The notes: generated by a model from the letters alone, not told the origin. Counted from the stretch's first letter, positions 46,526 through 60,436 are shown. The stretch: DNA of 64,000 bases from Acridotheres tristis (GCA_037013685.1 CM072904.1:434001-498000), one strand, 5' to 3'. Numbers and translations are program-made.

Positions 46526-48733
46526 ATCCTTGTCCCCATTCCCATTCCAATTCACATCCTCACCCTCATCCCTATCCTCATCCTTGTCCCCATCTGTGCA
46601 CTCTCCCAGGATCACCAGGGACACCCTGGCTTGCCATGTGCTGACTCGGCTGTGGGTCAGGTGCTCAGCAGCATGGTGGGTCCCTGCACTCAGAAGTGCA
46701 GGGCCAGGGAGCCACTTTGGGCAAGGACCCAAAAATGCAGGTGGTGACTCGCTTCTTCCACCCACCAGGAAGGACCCAGACCAGTTGAAAATACAGCTTC
46801 TTGGAAGCCATTCCCACTTTTTTCATAGGTCTTTCAGAAAACCCCTGGCTGCAGTCCAGCCCTAGCAGAGCCGTGCTGCCCCTGCAGCTCCTGGGCTCCC
46901 AAGTGACCTCCGTAAGTATTTCCACAGCTGCCCACACAGATTCGTCAGGAAGGACAGTGTGCATCCTGAGCAGTGAAGCAGCCACGATCCCACTGTGCCC
47001 AGAGCTGCCCCATTTCTCTGGAGTAATCACAGCTCATAGGGGAGCCTTCTGTTTTCCCTTCTGATGTGATGGAAACACAGACACAGGACCTGCCAGCAGC
47101 AAATATTTGTCACTCTCCCCCTTTGCCTCCCTGCTAGACACAAAGCCTGTCGGTCCACATCCATATACGCGTGGATATGGCTGTTCAGACCATTTGGTTC
47201 AGCTCCTTTGAGCTTTTTTGCTACACTGTTAGGATCCCAGAGCCATGCTGGAGCCTTTGACAGCAAAATTGGGCTTCAGAGGAGTAGCGAGGGCTGGGAG
47301 CAAGTCCCAGCCTTGGTGCTCAGCTCCTTTTTTGAGCCCGGGCTAGTGGATGAACCATACAGAGCCTGGCCAGGACCAGTTGCAGGGTTCAAGGTCACCT
47401 TCAGCTCCTCGCTGTCAGGTCACAGGGGGAAAAGGAAGGATTTTCCCAGCAGGCTCCCTCCCTGGCATGCTGCCTGTCCCCAGATGCTCCGTGTTGCTGC
47501 TCCAGCCTCAGCACCAGATGCAAAGCAGCTGATCTTCATTTGGCTGCTCCAAGAAGCTTCACTGTACCAGCCCACAGTACTCATGGGGAAATTACTTGCC
47601 TGACCTCTTCCTGAAAAGAGGCCAGAGCAGAAGCTGGACCAAAGGTCAAACCAGTCCTGGGCCCTTCTCCCACCTCTCTTGGGGTCTCCATGTGGAGATT
47701 AAAAGCATTAGGATGAGGGATGCTCAACATACCAGCAGGTGTGAGGTGGGGCAGGAGCAGACACCACAGACACCCGTGGGACTCACAGGGCTGGGTGGTC
47801 ATGCTCTCAATCCAGCAGACATTTCCCAGAAGGAATTTTTTGGCAGGATCACCCTTTTCTTCTGGGAAATTTCTCTGATAACACTGGGGCTGAGATAAAG
47901 AAAAGCACCCCCCACGTTCCCACCCAGCTGTCTGCAGGAGGATCCACCCCACCTGGCCGGGATGGTTTGCACAGAGCAGAGCTCAGCTCCTGGGGACCCC
48001 CTGAGCATCCCTGCTTGCCTTGGCAGACACGGGACGGGGCTGGCATTGCTCCGGGCTGGCTGCTCGGGTTCCCACATCGCTCCTTGACATCACCCCGAAA
48101 ACGCTGAGTGAAAGGGGGGCCCTCGGGCACTTCCCATCAATAGTGCTGAGAGCCACGCTGGGCTGACACGGAACTGTGCACAACAAAAGGCAGTGTCCGA
48201 ACAAATCTTCTCAGGCGCTGGGTTCCCCCGGGTGACCCGGGGTTAGCCCGGACTTTTGCTCCCACCCGGCCCTCCGGAGCAGGAATGTCCCTCCGTGCTG
48301 CGCCATGGCTGGTTCCCACGCTTCCAACCTGCTTTCCTATTTATCAGCAACCAGCCCCTAATCCCCTTTGTGAAGGCCCGATTCAGGCTCAGCACAATGT
48401 GGCGAAAAGGGAGGGGGTGGGCGGGAGAAGAGGGAGGGGAAAACGGTGCCAGAGAATGAAAATCAAACTCTTTACCTTTTCCCCTCAACGCAGATGACGA
48501 GTCCTTAGGGACTCTTCAGGCTGTCACCTGCCTGGGCAGTGCCAGGCTATGGCGGGACGTGAGCCCAGCTCCACGGCAGGGCCTCTTGGTGGGATGTGCT
48601 GATGGTTAAGGAACAAGTAAAGGCACACATTGAAAAATCCACTTGTGTACTCTCACAGGTTACTGCGGCTATGCCGCCCACTGCTCTCACATGATGAGAT
48701 ATTAGGATTTTTTATTTTTTATTTTTTTTTTCA

Positions 48734-48914
48734 CAGAAAGGGTTGTCAAGGTCTGAAACAGGCTGCCCAGGGCAGTAGTGGAGTCAGCATCCCTGGCATC
48801 GGAGGACATGGTTTAGTGGTGAACATGGTAGTGATCACGGTTTGGATTGATGATCTTAAAGGTCTTTTCCAACCCTTAACAGCTCCAAGATTCTGTTATT
48901 CTATGACTCTGTGA
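48734..48914 (+). mobile_element. CR1 LINE 3'-end fragment
   Basis: Sense orientation: 'gggttgtcaaggtctgaaacaggctgcccaggg', then 'tgatgatcttaaaggtcttttccaaccc' and a terminal 'gattctgttattctatgactctgtga', the classic CR1 octamer tail. A poly(T) stretch precedes it. Confidence 0.9.
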
Positions 48915-51064
48915 TCCTCTCCTTTGTGGCTTCTCCATCAGGGATGTGCCTGCACTCCCCATGTGTTCCCAACAGGGTGGAGATGTGTGCTGGAACATCA
49001 CTGGAGGGTGTCTGTGGGGGAACAGGGAATGTTCTGATTCACTCCTGTTCAGCCACCTCACTGCAGCCCCTCCTCGCTACCATATCCTCTCTGCTCACAA
49101 ACTTCCTCGGGAGGAATAACCCACTGGAATTTCCCCAGCTCTGGGTGTGATGTTCCATGCTGGGCTCCATCCTCCCTCGGGCTGATCTCCTTGGTCAGCT
49201 CCTGTTTGCTTTAGGGGAGGATTCAAAAGCCCTTCCCCAGATAACTTTGGAACAAAACAGTTTCCAAAGGCTGTACTACTTACAAATGAGGGGTTTTGAG
49301 CTTTTGTCCCAAATCCAATGCTGTTTTCTTTGCAAACGGTGGGGGAAAAACGTAAAAGCAGAAGAGCTGACCTCAAATGCTAATCTTGTTAGGTTAAACT
49401 GTTCACTAAACAGATGGAGGTGCAAGGCAATGGGATTTTTGTCTTTCCAAGGAAGGGGTTAAGCTTGGAGGGCACAGAGGTCATTCCAGGCAAACTGGCA
49501 GCTTTGCTCTTTGTGTCACAAGAGCAGGGGGAAAGGGAAGGGGCACAAATGCTCCCAGCTGAGCTGGTCTGGTCTCACAGGATGGAGCCCCCAAGCCTTG
49601 CTCTCAGTTATTCAGAGCCAGCACAAGGCCAAGGTACCCCAGAAGGGACACACTGCCAAAGACTCCATTGCTACCCAGGGGCACAGTACCTCAGCATTCC
49701 CCATGGAACATCCTCCCAAAAGCCACCCTATGGCTACTCCAATGCTCAGCCCTTTTGGAGCACTGGAGGGGTGACACCTCCACAGCCAAGCCTCACCTTT
49801 CCCTGAGCTTCCTGTGGGAAGGAGAGGAAAGCCAAGGTCTCTGTGGGCAGGGAGGCTGCTGGTACCTGTTGGAAGCTCTGGTATAGACGGAGGATGATGT
49901 GTTCCCATCCTGCTGTCCCTGTGCTCCTCACCAGGCAGAGCTAGCAGGGAATATGGGCCTATCTCTGCCATCCCAGGGGCAAAAGCTCTGCTCTGGACAC
50001 TGTGTTGTGCTCCAGGTCAATGACTGCTCCCAACTCCCTGCCCTTCCTGCCCCTCCTGCCCTTCCTGTATGTACAAGCACGTTCTCAGCCTGCCTTTATC
50101 TTGGTGAATCTCTGGGCTGCTCCAGAGGGCATGTGAGATGAAGCAACAGCAGAAACAAGACCACAGAAGTATGAAGAATTGGTCAAAACCCCCAAATGAC
50201 ACTGTCTAGATCTGACAAACTGACAGCCAGACAGAAGGAACAGCCCTCAGGGGTCCACCACAAACAGGATCTGTTCCCGAATGGCAGCAGGGGATGTGAG
50301 AAGGAAAGGGAGGAGGTCCTCAGTGTGGTCAAGGAGAGGCCAGCTGTGAGAGGTAGGGTGATGCTGAGGCCAGTGGGATGTGAGATCCTCTCCTGCAGCA
50401 CACCTAGTTCAGGTTTAGTGACCTTGGAGGCAGAGGACAAAGCCAGATAACCACCCAAAGTACTTAAAAGGCTCCAAATTTTATGTCTGAACCCCAGAGG
50501 ACTCTGTGCACTGCTGTCAAGACACTGGAAAACCACGTGCTGGACCTGCTAAAGTGGACATGAAATTCCTTGTTTTAAAATAAATGCTAAGGAGAGAGTG
50601 CTGGTGGGGTGTTCTGTGGGTCTTAGAGCACTATCAGCCTGTCTGAGCATTGTCCAGAACTGGAGCCTACCAAATCCCATGGGAATCCCTGCTCAAGTGG
50701 CTGCTTCCAGCGAGTACCCACAGCAGCACAGCCAGCTGTGCCCACAGCTGCCCTTGCAGGGCTCCAGCTCTTCCCTGTTCAGCCCAAAGCCACCCTGTGA
50801 ACTGAGGCTTGTTGGGGACAAAGGTCCCCTGGACTGCTCAGCCTGGACCCCTATCTGGCTGGGTGTGCTGGCACTGAGCAGCAGGGACTGGGCACTCCCA
50901 GAGCCACTGGGAGGAAACTTCCAACAGAATGACGCCGATATCAGGACGGATCGCACGGTCCCGGCTGGCATGAGTGAGCTCTGCCGGCTGCTCCCACCTC
51001 CCTGCCCCGGCTCCGGCTGGGAGCCCCGCAGCTCCTCCCATGTCACTCCCCGGGGCCGCAGCAC

Positions 51065-51350
51065 AGTGACTGCACGATCAGTGTGACCACCGGAGCAGTG
51101 TGACCACAGGAGCAGTGTGACCACACGATCAGTGTGACCACAGGAGCAGTGTGACCACACGAGCAGTGTGACCACAGGAGCAGTGTGACCACAGGAGTAG
51201 AGTGACCACACGAGCAGTGTGACCACAGGAGCAGAGTGACCACACGAGCAGTGTGACCACAGGAGCAGTGTGACCACAGGAGTAGAGTGACCACACGAGC
51301 AGTGTGACCACAGGAGTAGAGTGACCACAGGAGCAGTGTGACCACGCTCC
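51065..51350. repeat. 17-base minisatellite, 15 complete units
   Basis: The consensus AGTGTGACCACAGGAGC is repeated 15 times without gaps from 51,080 to 51,334, with a 15-base partial unit before and a broken unit after. Variants (ACGAGC against AGGAGC at the end, AGAGTG against AGTGTG at the start) recur in order, suggesting block duplication. It creates the minus-strand Leu-Trp-Ser-His-Cys frames, which are not a gene. Confidence 0.97.
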
Positions 51351-54300
51351 CAGCAGGCGCCTTCACACCCTGGCCCCACATCACCTGCCGTGGTCCAGAC
51401 TGGGAATTCGCTGTGGTGTGTCTGTATCCCCCTCGGCATTCAAAGCAAACAGGAGATGTGAAAACACAGCATCCAGAAGAAGTGAGAACATGAAAACAAA
51501 AAGGAGAAGCTGCTGTAGAGCTCAGAGGCTCGACCAGGGCCCAAAGAGGCTGTGGCAGTAAATAAATGACAGTCCTGGTGTGCAGAGATTTGTCACCTCC
51601 CTGTGTCCCCTTGCCCAGGCACTGTGAGAGACACAGCAGCCACAGAATCGCAGCAGAGCCAGCAAAGGGACAGAAGGAAGGAGCGAGCGAGCCTGTTGCA
51701 TGGCAGAAGCTCAGGCTTCCAAATGGGGGCCGGCTCCTCAGACCAGGTGTCCCTGCCTGCCAGGTCTCATGCCGAGGGCTGGCACCAGCACAGAGAGAGC
51801 CACAGTTCCATTCATCCTGGTGTGGATGAGGCCATGGGGACATGTGGGAATTCCCACCACAGGTGCAACACTGAAACCCTGCCATGAGCAAAAGCCAAAG
51901 GTACAGGGTGCCCCCAACTCTGCAGGGAGGTTTGCTGGAGCCATGGGAGGAGTGGGGGCCAGGGCCCCGGTGGTGCCCTACTGCTCCTCCAGTGAGTGGG
52001 CTGGTGGGGGCTGCCTCGATGCTGTCAGAAATAACCAGTTTGCCCCTTCTTTGCTACTACATTCACAGGAGCAGCCTGGCAGTCTGAGGAGAGCAGGGAC
52101 TGCATTCAGACACACCAGCTCAGCTCTCTGCTCCATTTCCCTGACTCCAACTGCATCATGCACAGCACAGACCCCAGGCACAGGACTCAAAACTGCCCTG
52201 AGTTTGGTGTTCAGCTGCACTTGGGACTCCTTCTTTGTCTGTGGGAGAGAGACCAGCTGAGGACAATGGTTGCCATCAGTAGTTAGGGACATCAGGCATC
52301 AGTCAAATTCCTCTCCAAGCTAGCTTCTGCTATGGGTCAATAGCCCAGACTGAAGCCCTAGACACTCCCAAGTGTCCAGGAAGGTGAGTGAACCTTCATG
52401 AACTACAGATCTGTCAGTGGCTGATTCCTGGGAGCAGGGTATGTGGTGGGAACATGGTGACAGACAGAGCTGACACAGTTCTGGCATCTGCCAGCCACCA
52501 CTGCAGGTCCCTCCAGGGTACAGAGGTTGCTCTGGAGTGCCCCAAGCCCCAGCATACAAGCCCAGCACATGCATTTCCTACTCTCCAGAGTCTTCAGTCC
52601 CTCCATTCAAACCAAATTAATTTTAGCTGTGTTTTTCAAGCCATAAGCACTCTGCAACCAGGCTGGAGCTGGGACGCTTGACCAGACAAGGAAGGGGATG
52701 TTTAGGCTCCAGGAGAGGCAGGGACATCCCAGATCCTCATCCTGCCCAAAGGAAATGGCCCAGGACATGTGTCCATCACATCATGACAGCTAGACCAGCA
52801 TTCAGGGACACAACAGAATCAGGATTTGTGCTGAGCCCATTTCTTGAGCTTATTTCCAGAGTCTCTCTCACTCTGTGCAAGTTGTTGGAGGGCTTGGAGA
52901 TGATGGACTTGGGACCACACCAGACATGTTTTTTTCCACACAGCAAATGTCTATTCAACGCCTATATTTAACAAGCAGAGCAGCAACTTCTCAAAACTAT
53001 AAAAAAAGACTACTGTGTCTTTTAAAATTTATTATTTTTGTTCTCTGAACATTTTCCTAGAGGAGAAATGAGAAACGAGGACCCTCCTGTGTCAGACAGC
53101 ACCATAAATGTCTCCTGCTACTCTGCAAAGTCTGAAAGGAAAATGCTATCACTTGAGTCCCTGGAGACATCATGTGCACCCCAGTACAAAAAGTCAGGCG
53201 CCAGGCCAAGCCTGCTGTCCTGGGAAGCTGTGACACCCAGCTTTGAAAGCCAGGCCTGGGGTCTCCTGAGGACAGGAGTCACGGAAAGCTGTTGGATGAA
53301 AATCCTGTGGCTTGGCAGGCTTAAATGTAATTTCTACCTGAGCATCCATGTGCTGTGCAAGCACTACCCACAGTCTGCACTTCCCCTGCCCTGGAGCCAC
53401 CTCACAGGGGTGGGCTGGGGTTGGATGCCCCCAAAGCCTTTCCTTTCCCAGGGAGATGTAGATGTGAAAGATTGAGTGAAACATCAAGGCTGGAAGAGGC
53501 TTTTCACTGGATAAAGATGAGGTGACCATTCCATTACAAACAGATTGATGAAGGGAGGAACTACCAGCCAAGTCTGAACCAGAGGAGACTGTCTGCAAAA
53601 CAAGGTGAGAAATTCTCACATCCCATGAGGAACTGTCCTCATCTGTCACATAAGGGGAAACTTATTAGGTGACAATAATATTTGTCAGTAAGAGAGAGAA
53701 AAAATTGGAAAGAACCTCCTGAAATGAGAAATCACATGGATGACAATCATAAGCATTCCAGACAAAACACCCAAGCTGGTGGCTCATTCTGCACAGCCCA
53801 AACTGCAAAATCTTCCTGAGGAGGAAGAAAATCTCTGTTGCTGTGTTCCCCATTATTGGTCTTTTCAATGGAAAGCTAATGAAGATAAAAGATCCTGGAT
53901 GACCAGTTTCTGCCCAAATTAATCATCCTGAACACCTACTGCTATTGCCAAAGAAAGGGTTTTGCTCCACATTTTGTGATTTGCAGCCATCCACAACCTC
54001 CTGGATAATGTTTCTTACAGCTCATAATTTCCTCATGGACTTTTCCAGTTTGTCTTTGTGGGGACATCACACACACTTTTGTGCACCAGTGGTTGTGTGT
54101 GATGGTTCTGATGTTGGAAGTGTGAGGGAGCCTCCAGTGCCCAGATAAGGCTGTCCTTTTTCCATACAGGGCCAGATCTTCCTCACAGCAGTTGCAATTT
54201 TGGTAAACACAGACATCTCACCCATGAGAAGTATTTCCCAGGGTGGAGAACCCGACCCTTCCCCACAAAGTCCACTGCAATTGGAGACCCTTGGATGGAT

Positions 54301-54877
54301 ATTTGTATGAAGATAATTTTAAAAGGAGATAATTTTAATCAAAGCTCAGCAAAGCAGTGCAGAGGCGAGAGCTGATGGGTGATGCAGAAGTGGCTGAGAC
54401 AGTGACCTGCGTGGGAGTGACTTGCTCTGATTTCACCCAGCATACAAAATATTCCCTTCTCCTTCATGACAGACACTACTTCTTATTTTTCATTGTGGAA
54501 AAGGTCATTTAAGGGACTTTCTGGCAATGGCTGGGGAGTGACAAACAGGGGGTTTCACTGCCTGTATGCTCCCTGGATTATCTGCACCAGGTCTTGTGCT
54601 CTGTTAGGTGCTCAGTCCCAGGGGCCTGCTGCATTTTGCACCTCCTAGAGGGATGGGAGGTGTCCCCTCCTGGGGACAGTTGTGGGCTCTGGTGGTGTGA
54701 GGGGTTTCAGCAGCACTCCTGGATGTCCCAATTCTGCCCTCAGTGCGATGCTGAGGACTTTGCTAGATTCCTCCCCACCACAAGTTACATGAGATGGACA
54801 CAGCATAACCTGCATGTGCTCTTAAGTGCCAGGAAAACCTGCTCCATAAACATGTTTGTCAGAGGCGGAAGAGTCCC

Positions 54878-55068
54878 CTTGAGCCTCCTTTTCTTCAGGC
54901 TGAGCCCCCCCAGCTCCCTCAGCCACTCCAGCCCCCTCCCCAGCTCTGTTCCCTTCTCTGGACACGCTCCAGCCCCTCAAAGTCTTTCTGTCATGAGAAC
55001 TGAACCCAGGACTTGAGGTGTGGCCTGACAAGTGCCAATGTACCTGCAGGGAGGGACATTGTCAAACC
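54878..55068 (-). mobile_element. CR1 LINE fragment (3' coding/UTR part)
   Basis: Antisense CR1: 'ttcttcaggctgag', 'cagctccctcagccactcc', 'cccttctctggacacgctccag', 'caaagtctttctg', 'gaactgaacccaggacttgaggtgtggcctgac' and 'gggacattgtc'. These are the antisense of the end of the CR1 reverse transcriptase frame. It is broken by substitutions and small deletions. Confidence 0.92.
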
Positions 55069-57007
55069 CTTCTACCTGTTTGAGGCTCCTGAAGAGCCTG
55101 ATTAGGGAGAGCTGGCAGGGGCAGATGGGCAAAGAGCACCAGGGACATCTGTGGGGAAGGGCTCTGACTGCCCAATGTGGGCACATATATTGTCATAGAC
55201 ACTGTAGGAAATGTGAATTTCCTCCTTTAAAGCAATTCTTCTGCCTCCAGGCATTGGGGGCATTTTTCTTCTGGTTTGGAAGACTTTCACTTTGCTTTAG
55301 AGCTGGTTGAAAATCAAGACAGGTTTCCCAGGATTTTGGGAGTAGAAACCATCATTCTTAGTGCTGATATCTGACTGAAAGAGTAAGAATTGAAATGCCT
55401 ATTTGTGGATTCCCCAGGAAAACCAAGCAAAATCCGTCCTGCAGGTGGGTTTAGGAGGGACTGTGAAGGGGCTGGGGACTCCCAGCTCCCAGGAGCTCTT
55501 GCTCTCACCTCAACCTCACTTCCTAAGTCCCTAAGGAAGTCCAGTAAGCCCACTCCTTCTGCTCACCCTGCTTAGCACCTACCGGGACATTCGCTGTCCC
55601 ATTCCCTGGGACAGCCACAGGCCCCTTTGCTACGGCCCTACAATTCCATCGGGTCCCCAAAATCTGGCGGAGCCAAGGGGGCAGGGCTGGGGGACATCTC
55701 CCTGGCACCCGGCTGCCCTGTCCCTGCGGGGGGGACCTCCGGGACCCCCCCATCACCCAGCACTGAGCAAATGCCCAGCCAGCCCAGAGACACGAGCGGG
55801 TGCTCCGGTTTTAACGCAGCGCACCAAGATCCCCCCGGAGCGGGGAGCGAGGGGGCCCCGCCCGGGCACTGCAGGCAGGGTCCCTCCGCCAGAAGGGCAG
55901 AAAACAGCTGAAAACAAACAAACACTCGGGGTCCATGGGGCCGCAGTTATTTTTGGCCTAGAGGGAGTTCACACACTCGGTGTTGTTTTAGCAAATAGCT
56001 GTAAATGGAGGCGGCGGTGAGGGGAGCGCGCTGGCTCCGGGCGCTTGGCGGAGCCGGGCTTGGTGCGCTGGTGCTAACAGGAAACCCCAGCTCCCTTCGC
56101 ACCTCCCGGCATCGCACTTTTATTGTCACCACATCCTTCGGAGGCCACATCAGAGGGGAGCCGAGGGGCGGGGCAGCGCCCGTGGGAAGGTGGCTCTGGG
56201 CTCTGTCCCCCGCGGGGAGGGGACAGCCCTGAGGACAGCCCTGAGGACAGGCTGTGGCTGGCATGTGGCAGGGACAAAGCAAAAGCCGCGTTGCCATCGC
56301 TGTTGGCACCCCGGGCCGGTTGAGGGAACGCAGGACGGGCTCTGGACCCAACCACCACCGCCCCAATGCCGACAAGGCTGCTGCTCTCCTGCCCCCATCA
56401 CGCCGGCCAGTCCCGGCTGGTCCCGGTGAGCCCACGACAGTGTCGGCATCACCCTGGGCCAGCACGCCCCAGGAGAAAGGCACTTTCGTATGGAGATGCA
56501 TCCTGCAGGAGAGCCAGCTTTGTCTAATGCCCTGGCTGGGACACTGGGGCCTTTGCACGTGCTGAGATGCAGAATTAAACATTTTCTTCACAGCTGTTTT
56601 TTTTTTTTAAAAGAGTGATTACACCCCCAGGCGTCTGGGATAGGAGGCCAGGTGGCTGCGGAGGCATGAGTGGCATTGGCTGAACTGGCCTGACTCCATA
56701 AACCAGAAAGGCTTTGCACAGGCAGAAAACACAAGCCACCAAAAAACCACATAAAATCAAGCCACACATCACCTCAGTAAGAGCAGGATAGTTAGAAACA
56801 CTCCCCTTGCACTGCCTGTAATCTCAGAGCAATAAAACTGGAAAATAAAAGCCACAGAACAGCTGCTGCCAGAGCAGGGGACAGGGACACAGGGGTTGAG
56901 TGGTGGCATCAGACTCATGACACAATTCCTGCACCGATGTCAGTTTAAATCTGCTGGTGACATTTCCTTGGGGACCTATTCAGGGTGTGGGGAAGCAGGG
57001 AAGCAGA

Positions 57008-57160
57008 GGTCCAGTGAGGAAGGGGTGGAGAAGGGGCTGGAGCCCCAGGAGCAGCTGATGGAGCTGGAAAGGGGCTCAGCCTGGAGAAAAGGAGGCTCAA
57101 GGGGGCCCTTCTGGCTCTGCACAACTCCCTGACAGGAGAGGCAGCCAGGGGGGTCGGGCT
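57008..57160 (+). mobile_element. CR1 LINE fragment
   Basis: Sense CR1: 'ggagcagctgatggagctgg', 'cagcctggagaaaaggaggctcaagggggc' and 'ctctgcacaactccctgacaggag'. It corresponds to the same part of the element as the copy near 54,900 but in the opposite orientation. Confidence 0.85.
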
Positions 57161-57649
57161 CAGCAGATGATGCTGAATTGTGGAAATGCAGGTGCTGGCT
57201 GGAAAATGGGCTGTGAACTCAGCACTGAAGGCAAAGCTGGCATTGCAGAGAGTGGCAGGGCACAGCCAAGGACTGCTGGTGTCAGCATCCCCCTGCCAGC
57301 TCTTGCTCCCCGGAATGGAAGCAAGCAGTGCCAGAGCTGAGGAGGGCTACATGTGGTTAAAGGAAGGGGAGAAGGACGCTGTGGTGCTGGAGACAGAAAG
57401 CAGCACCCAATACCATGGCAGGGAGCAGCTTCAGTGCTAAAATATCTCTTGCAAAATTTCAGTGTTTTAGTGGGGGTTTCCCTATGGGAAAATACCCATA
57501 ATGAGTGGCTGGGGGATGATTTTTCCTCTGTTTTAAATGGGTACACACAGAAGGTCTTTGTGGAACAGCCCTTCCATCTGGGGTCCATCCAGTCCCCCCA
57601 GCATGGCCAAGGCAAGCCCCATTCCCAGCCCAATGTGTGCAAATTACAA

Positions 57650-57783
57650 AATCACAGAAGCAGAGACTGGTTTGGGTTGGAAGAGACCTTAAAGCTTATC
57701 TCTGTGCTTAAAGTTCCACCCTGTGCCATGGGCAGGGACACCTTCCACAGAACCAGGCTGCTCCAAGCCTCATCCAGCCTGTC
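57650..57783 (-). mobile_element. CR1 LINE 3'-end fragment
   Basis: Antisense CR1 tail: AATCACAGAAGCAGAGAC, 'tggtttgggttggaagagaccttaaag', 'catgggcagggacacc' and 'ctgctccaagcctcatcc'. It lies about 0.5 kb from an oppositely oriented CR1 piece. Confidence 0.9.
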
Positions 57784-58099
57784 ATGCACCCAATGCAGGA
57801 GCCCGGACAAACAGGCAAACAGGCTCATCTGGTGCTCAAACGCTGCCAGTGCCAGGAAAAGGCATTTGTAGCAGCTGTGCCCACAGCTCAGCATCCATGC
57901 AGTCCCCCAGAAAGTCTGCAGTGGCTCCTGGAGTCACGGGGCAAGAGCTGCCAGTCCTGCCAGTCCTAGGGCTTCATCCGCCTCCCTGGGGAGGACCTGC
58001 TTCTTCCTGCTGCCATGGGGAACAGGGGTCACTTCTGTTGGATGATCTCATCAAACTTTGGTTATATCTGCAATACAGATCCCAAAACCACTGTTTGTA

Positions 58100-58320
58100 G
58101 GACCATAAAAGGCTTCCCTGGGGGGAGATAAGAATTGAAGACAACTGGCTTTAATGGTGTTGGAGAGATTTATGGGATCACCTTAGAAGAATTTATTGGA
58201 GGGCTTTTTTAATGAGCAAATAATTAGTAGATTTATCTGCTTTTAGCTGCCTTGCTGTTTTATGGCCTTAGTGAAATTGCTTTCTAGGGTTTTTAATAAA
58301 TCCTGATTCTGCCCTTGCTC
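58100..58320. promoter_or_regulatory. AT-rich motif-dense stretch, candidate regulatory element
   Basis: Unlike its flanks this is AT-rich, free of repeats, and holds AGATAAG, a TAATTAG with TTTATCTG nearby, and AATAAATCC. This resembles conserved non-coding elements in gene-regulatory introns, but no conservation can be assessed from one sequence. Confidence 0.3.
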
Positions 58321-59528
58321 CTGGGGCCTGTCCTGGAGTTCTCTGCCCTGAGCATTGTGAGTGGAAGGCAGCACTGGTCACCCTTATTTTTAAGGGACAA
58401 ATCATTCAGAAAAGGAGCAGAAAAAGCCTGGAGAAAGACAGAGCTCTGAGAAATTAATGTAGAACCCCAGCAAAACCCAAAGCCGAGGAGGGATCACAGG
58501 GCAGCAACTCCCTGGGCCAGAGCCCTTTTCCAGGGAAAGCAGCTCATCTATTTCCACAGGGAAAACATTCCTGCCATATGCTTTTTCCAAGAGATCCCCT
58601 TCCCCAGGCAGCTTCCAGCACTTCCCCTGGGGCCCCTCTGGCTGCTCTGGCAGTAGGGACTTCAATATGGCCACAGCACCTGGGTGGCCACCAAGGGACT
58701 GACCCCTGACCCCCCACAGTCCCTGCATTGCCAGGCCCTGCCCACGGCCAGGCTGAGCTGACCCAGGGGTTCAGGCTCTGGTGAGCCCCAGCACGCTCCC
58801 ATGGCTGAGCAGGGCAGATCCACATGAGGGAAAGGGGAACTGGCAGGGCACGAGATTGGTACGTGGCAATGGAGAAGAAGGAGCAGCACTTCCACAACAC
58901 CAGCTGAGCACATGGGGACACATCTGTCCCTCACATGGGAAGTGCCAACTGGGAACATCCCTGGGAAGGCTGGGGAGAGGGACATGCTCTGCCCAGGAGC
59001 AGCCTCAGGAAGAAGCAATGGAACAAATCTATCAGCAGGGTCATTAATCACCCAGAAAGGGGCTATGGGGGATGTAACTGCTTGTGGGAAAAGCAAAATC
59101 CCAAGCAGTTGTGTCAGGAGCTGGCCCCAGCCAGGTCATGCTGTGGCCCACCCCCGGATGTTCACTCATGGACAGGGACCTTCCTGGGCGCTGAAGGCAT
59201 CAGCTCAACCCTGAACAGAGACATGGGGACACTCCCAGGGAGACTTCTGGTATTCTCCTGAGGTCTGGGGCTCCCAGTGAGTAAGCAATGGTGCCATGGG
59301 CCCATTGCCAGTGAGAGGTAAGCAGCCAGGCATGTGCTACTCCAGGGGCTGAGGGTGGTGCAGCTGAGCTCCTGCAGAACCAGCCCCTTATTCCTCATCA
59401 CCCTGGCTGTTCAGTGAAGCAAAATCTCGTTTCCAGGGCCAGGGTGTCCTTTGGTTTGTTTTGCTTAAGCATGAACACTACCAAAGTCTCCAGTAAAATT
59501 CCACAGGCTCAGCACAATACAGTGAGAT

Positions 59529-59590
59529 CTAATATATATAGATATATATATATGCAAATACATTTAGATACATTTATATATATATATAAT
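59529..59590. repeat. TA-rich dinucleotide tract
   Basis: Two (TA)n runs separated by GCAAATACATTTAGATACATT. It is a simple AT microsatellite. Confidence 0.85.
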
Positions 59591-60436
59591 GAGCTAATAC
59601 CTATATCTATTAACAATTTTAATACACTTTCATACAATAGAGACAGTGCTTTAATGTGGGAAGGGGATTTTTAGAACAAGCCCTCCTGGCACTCAGAAAG
59701 CACCACTTTTCCATCCAAATGGTTCAGGCTGCAGCAGAGCTGATTTCTCCTGGGACAGACCATCCAGTGTGTGGATTTTGCTGGCAAAGGGTGGCTGAAA
59801 AGAAAACAGTCCCAGAGTTCATAAGGTCTGTGAGAAGAGTCAGAGACAGGAGCTGCACATGCTGAGTCGTTAGTGGCTTTTGCTGCTAATTGGGTGCAGG
59901 CTGCCAAACTGGACTTATTTCAGCGGAAAAAGGAATCTCTTCCCTGCTTTTCCCCTGGACAAGTCAAAGGTCAGACACCTTAAGAGCCTGTACAATTACT
60001 TAAAGCTTTCAATGTTGTACTTAAAAGCTTTGCTGTGGAGCCCCCATCCTACCACTTTGCTTCCTCCTGTTGTGAAATTCCCTCTGGCTTAAAAATTCCC
60101 AGAGTTTGTCCCAGTCCTGCTCCATGGCTGCTACCAGACCCAGCCCACATCAAACCTCTGCTGAGATGCTCTTTTGTTCTTGATGGCACACTGGGCAACC
60201 TTGAATTTTTTTATCCACGTCCCTGACTCCTCCTGGAAAGCAGGAGTTGTAGCTTCACCAGCCAGCTGTCCCACTTGATAAAATTCATGCAGACCAGCAG
60301 CACCTACATTTTCCCCATTATTTCCCTGGAGAGAGGTTAGAATCACAAATCATACATGTCTCTAGAAATAGGTAATGCAAACAGGGTAACATGCGGGGGA
60401 AGCACCCATTGTTTTAGAAAAGCTGGTGCAGAAATA

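Noticed and set aside
51065..51350. Regular short repeats resembling a CRISPR array
   Set aside because: The units are directly adjacent with no spacers and the genome is a vertebrate's; it is a minisatellite.
50693..51891. Minus-strand long frames with Leu-Trp-Ser-His-Cys-Ser-Cys-Gly-His repeats
   Set aside because: They are read from the 17-base minisatellite; a 17-base unit gives a 17-residue repeat in all frames, so no stop appears.
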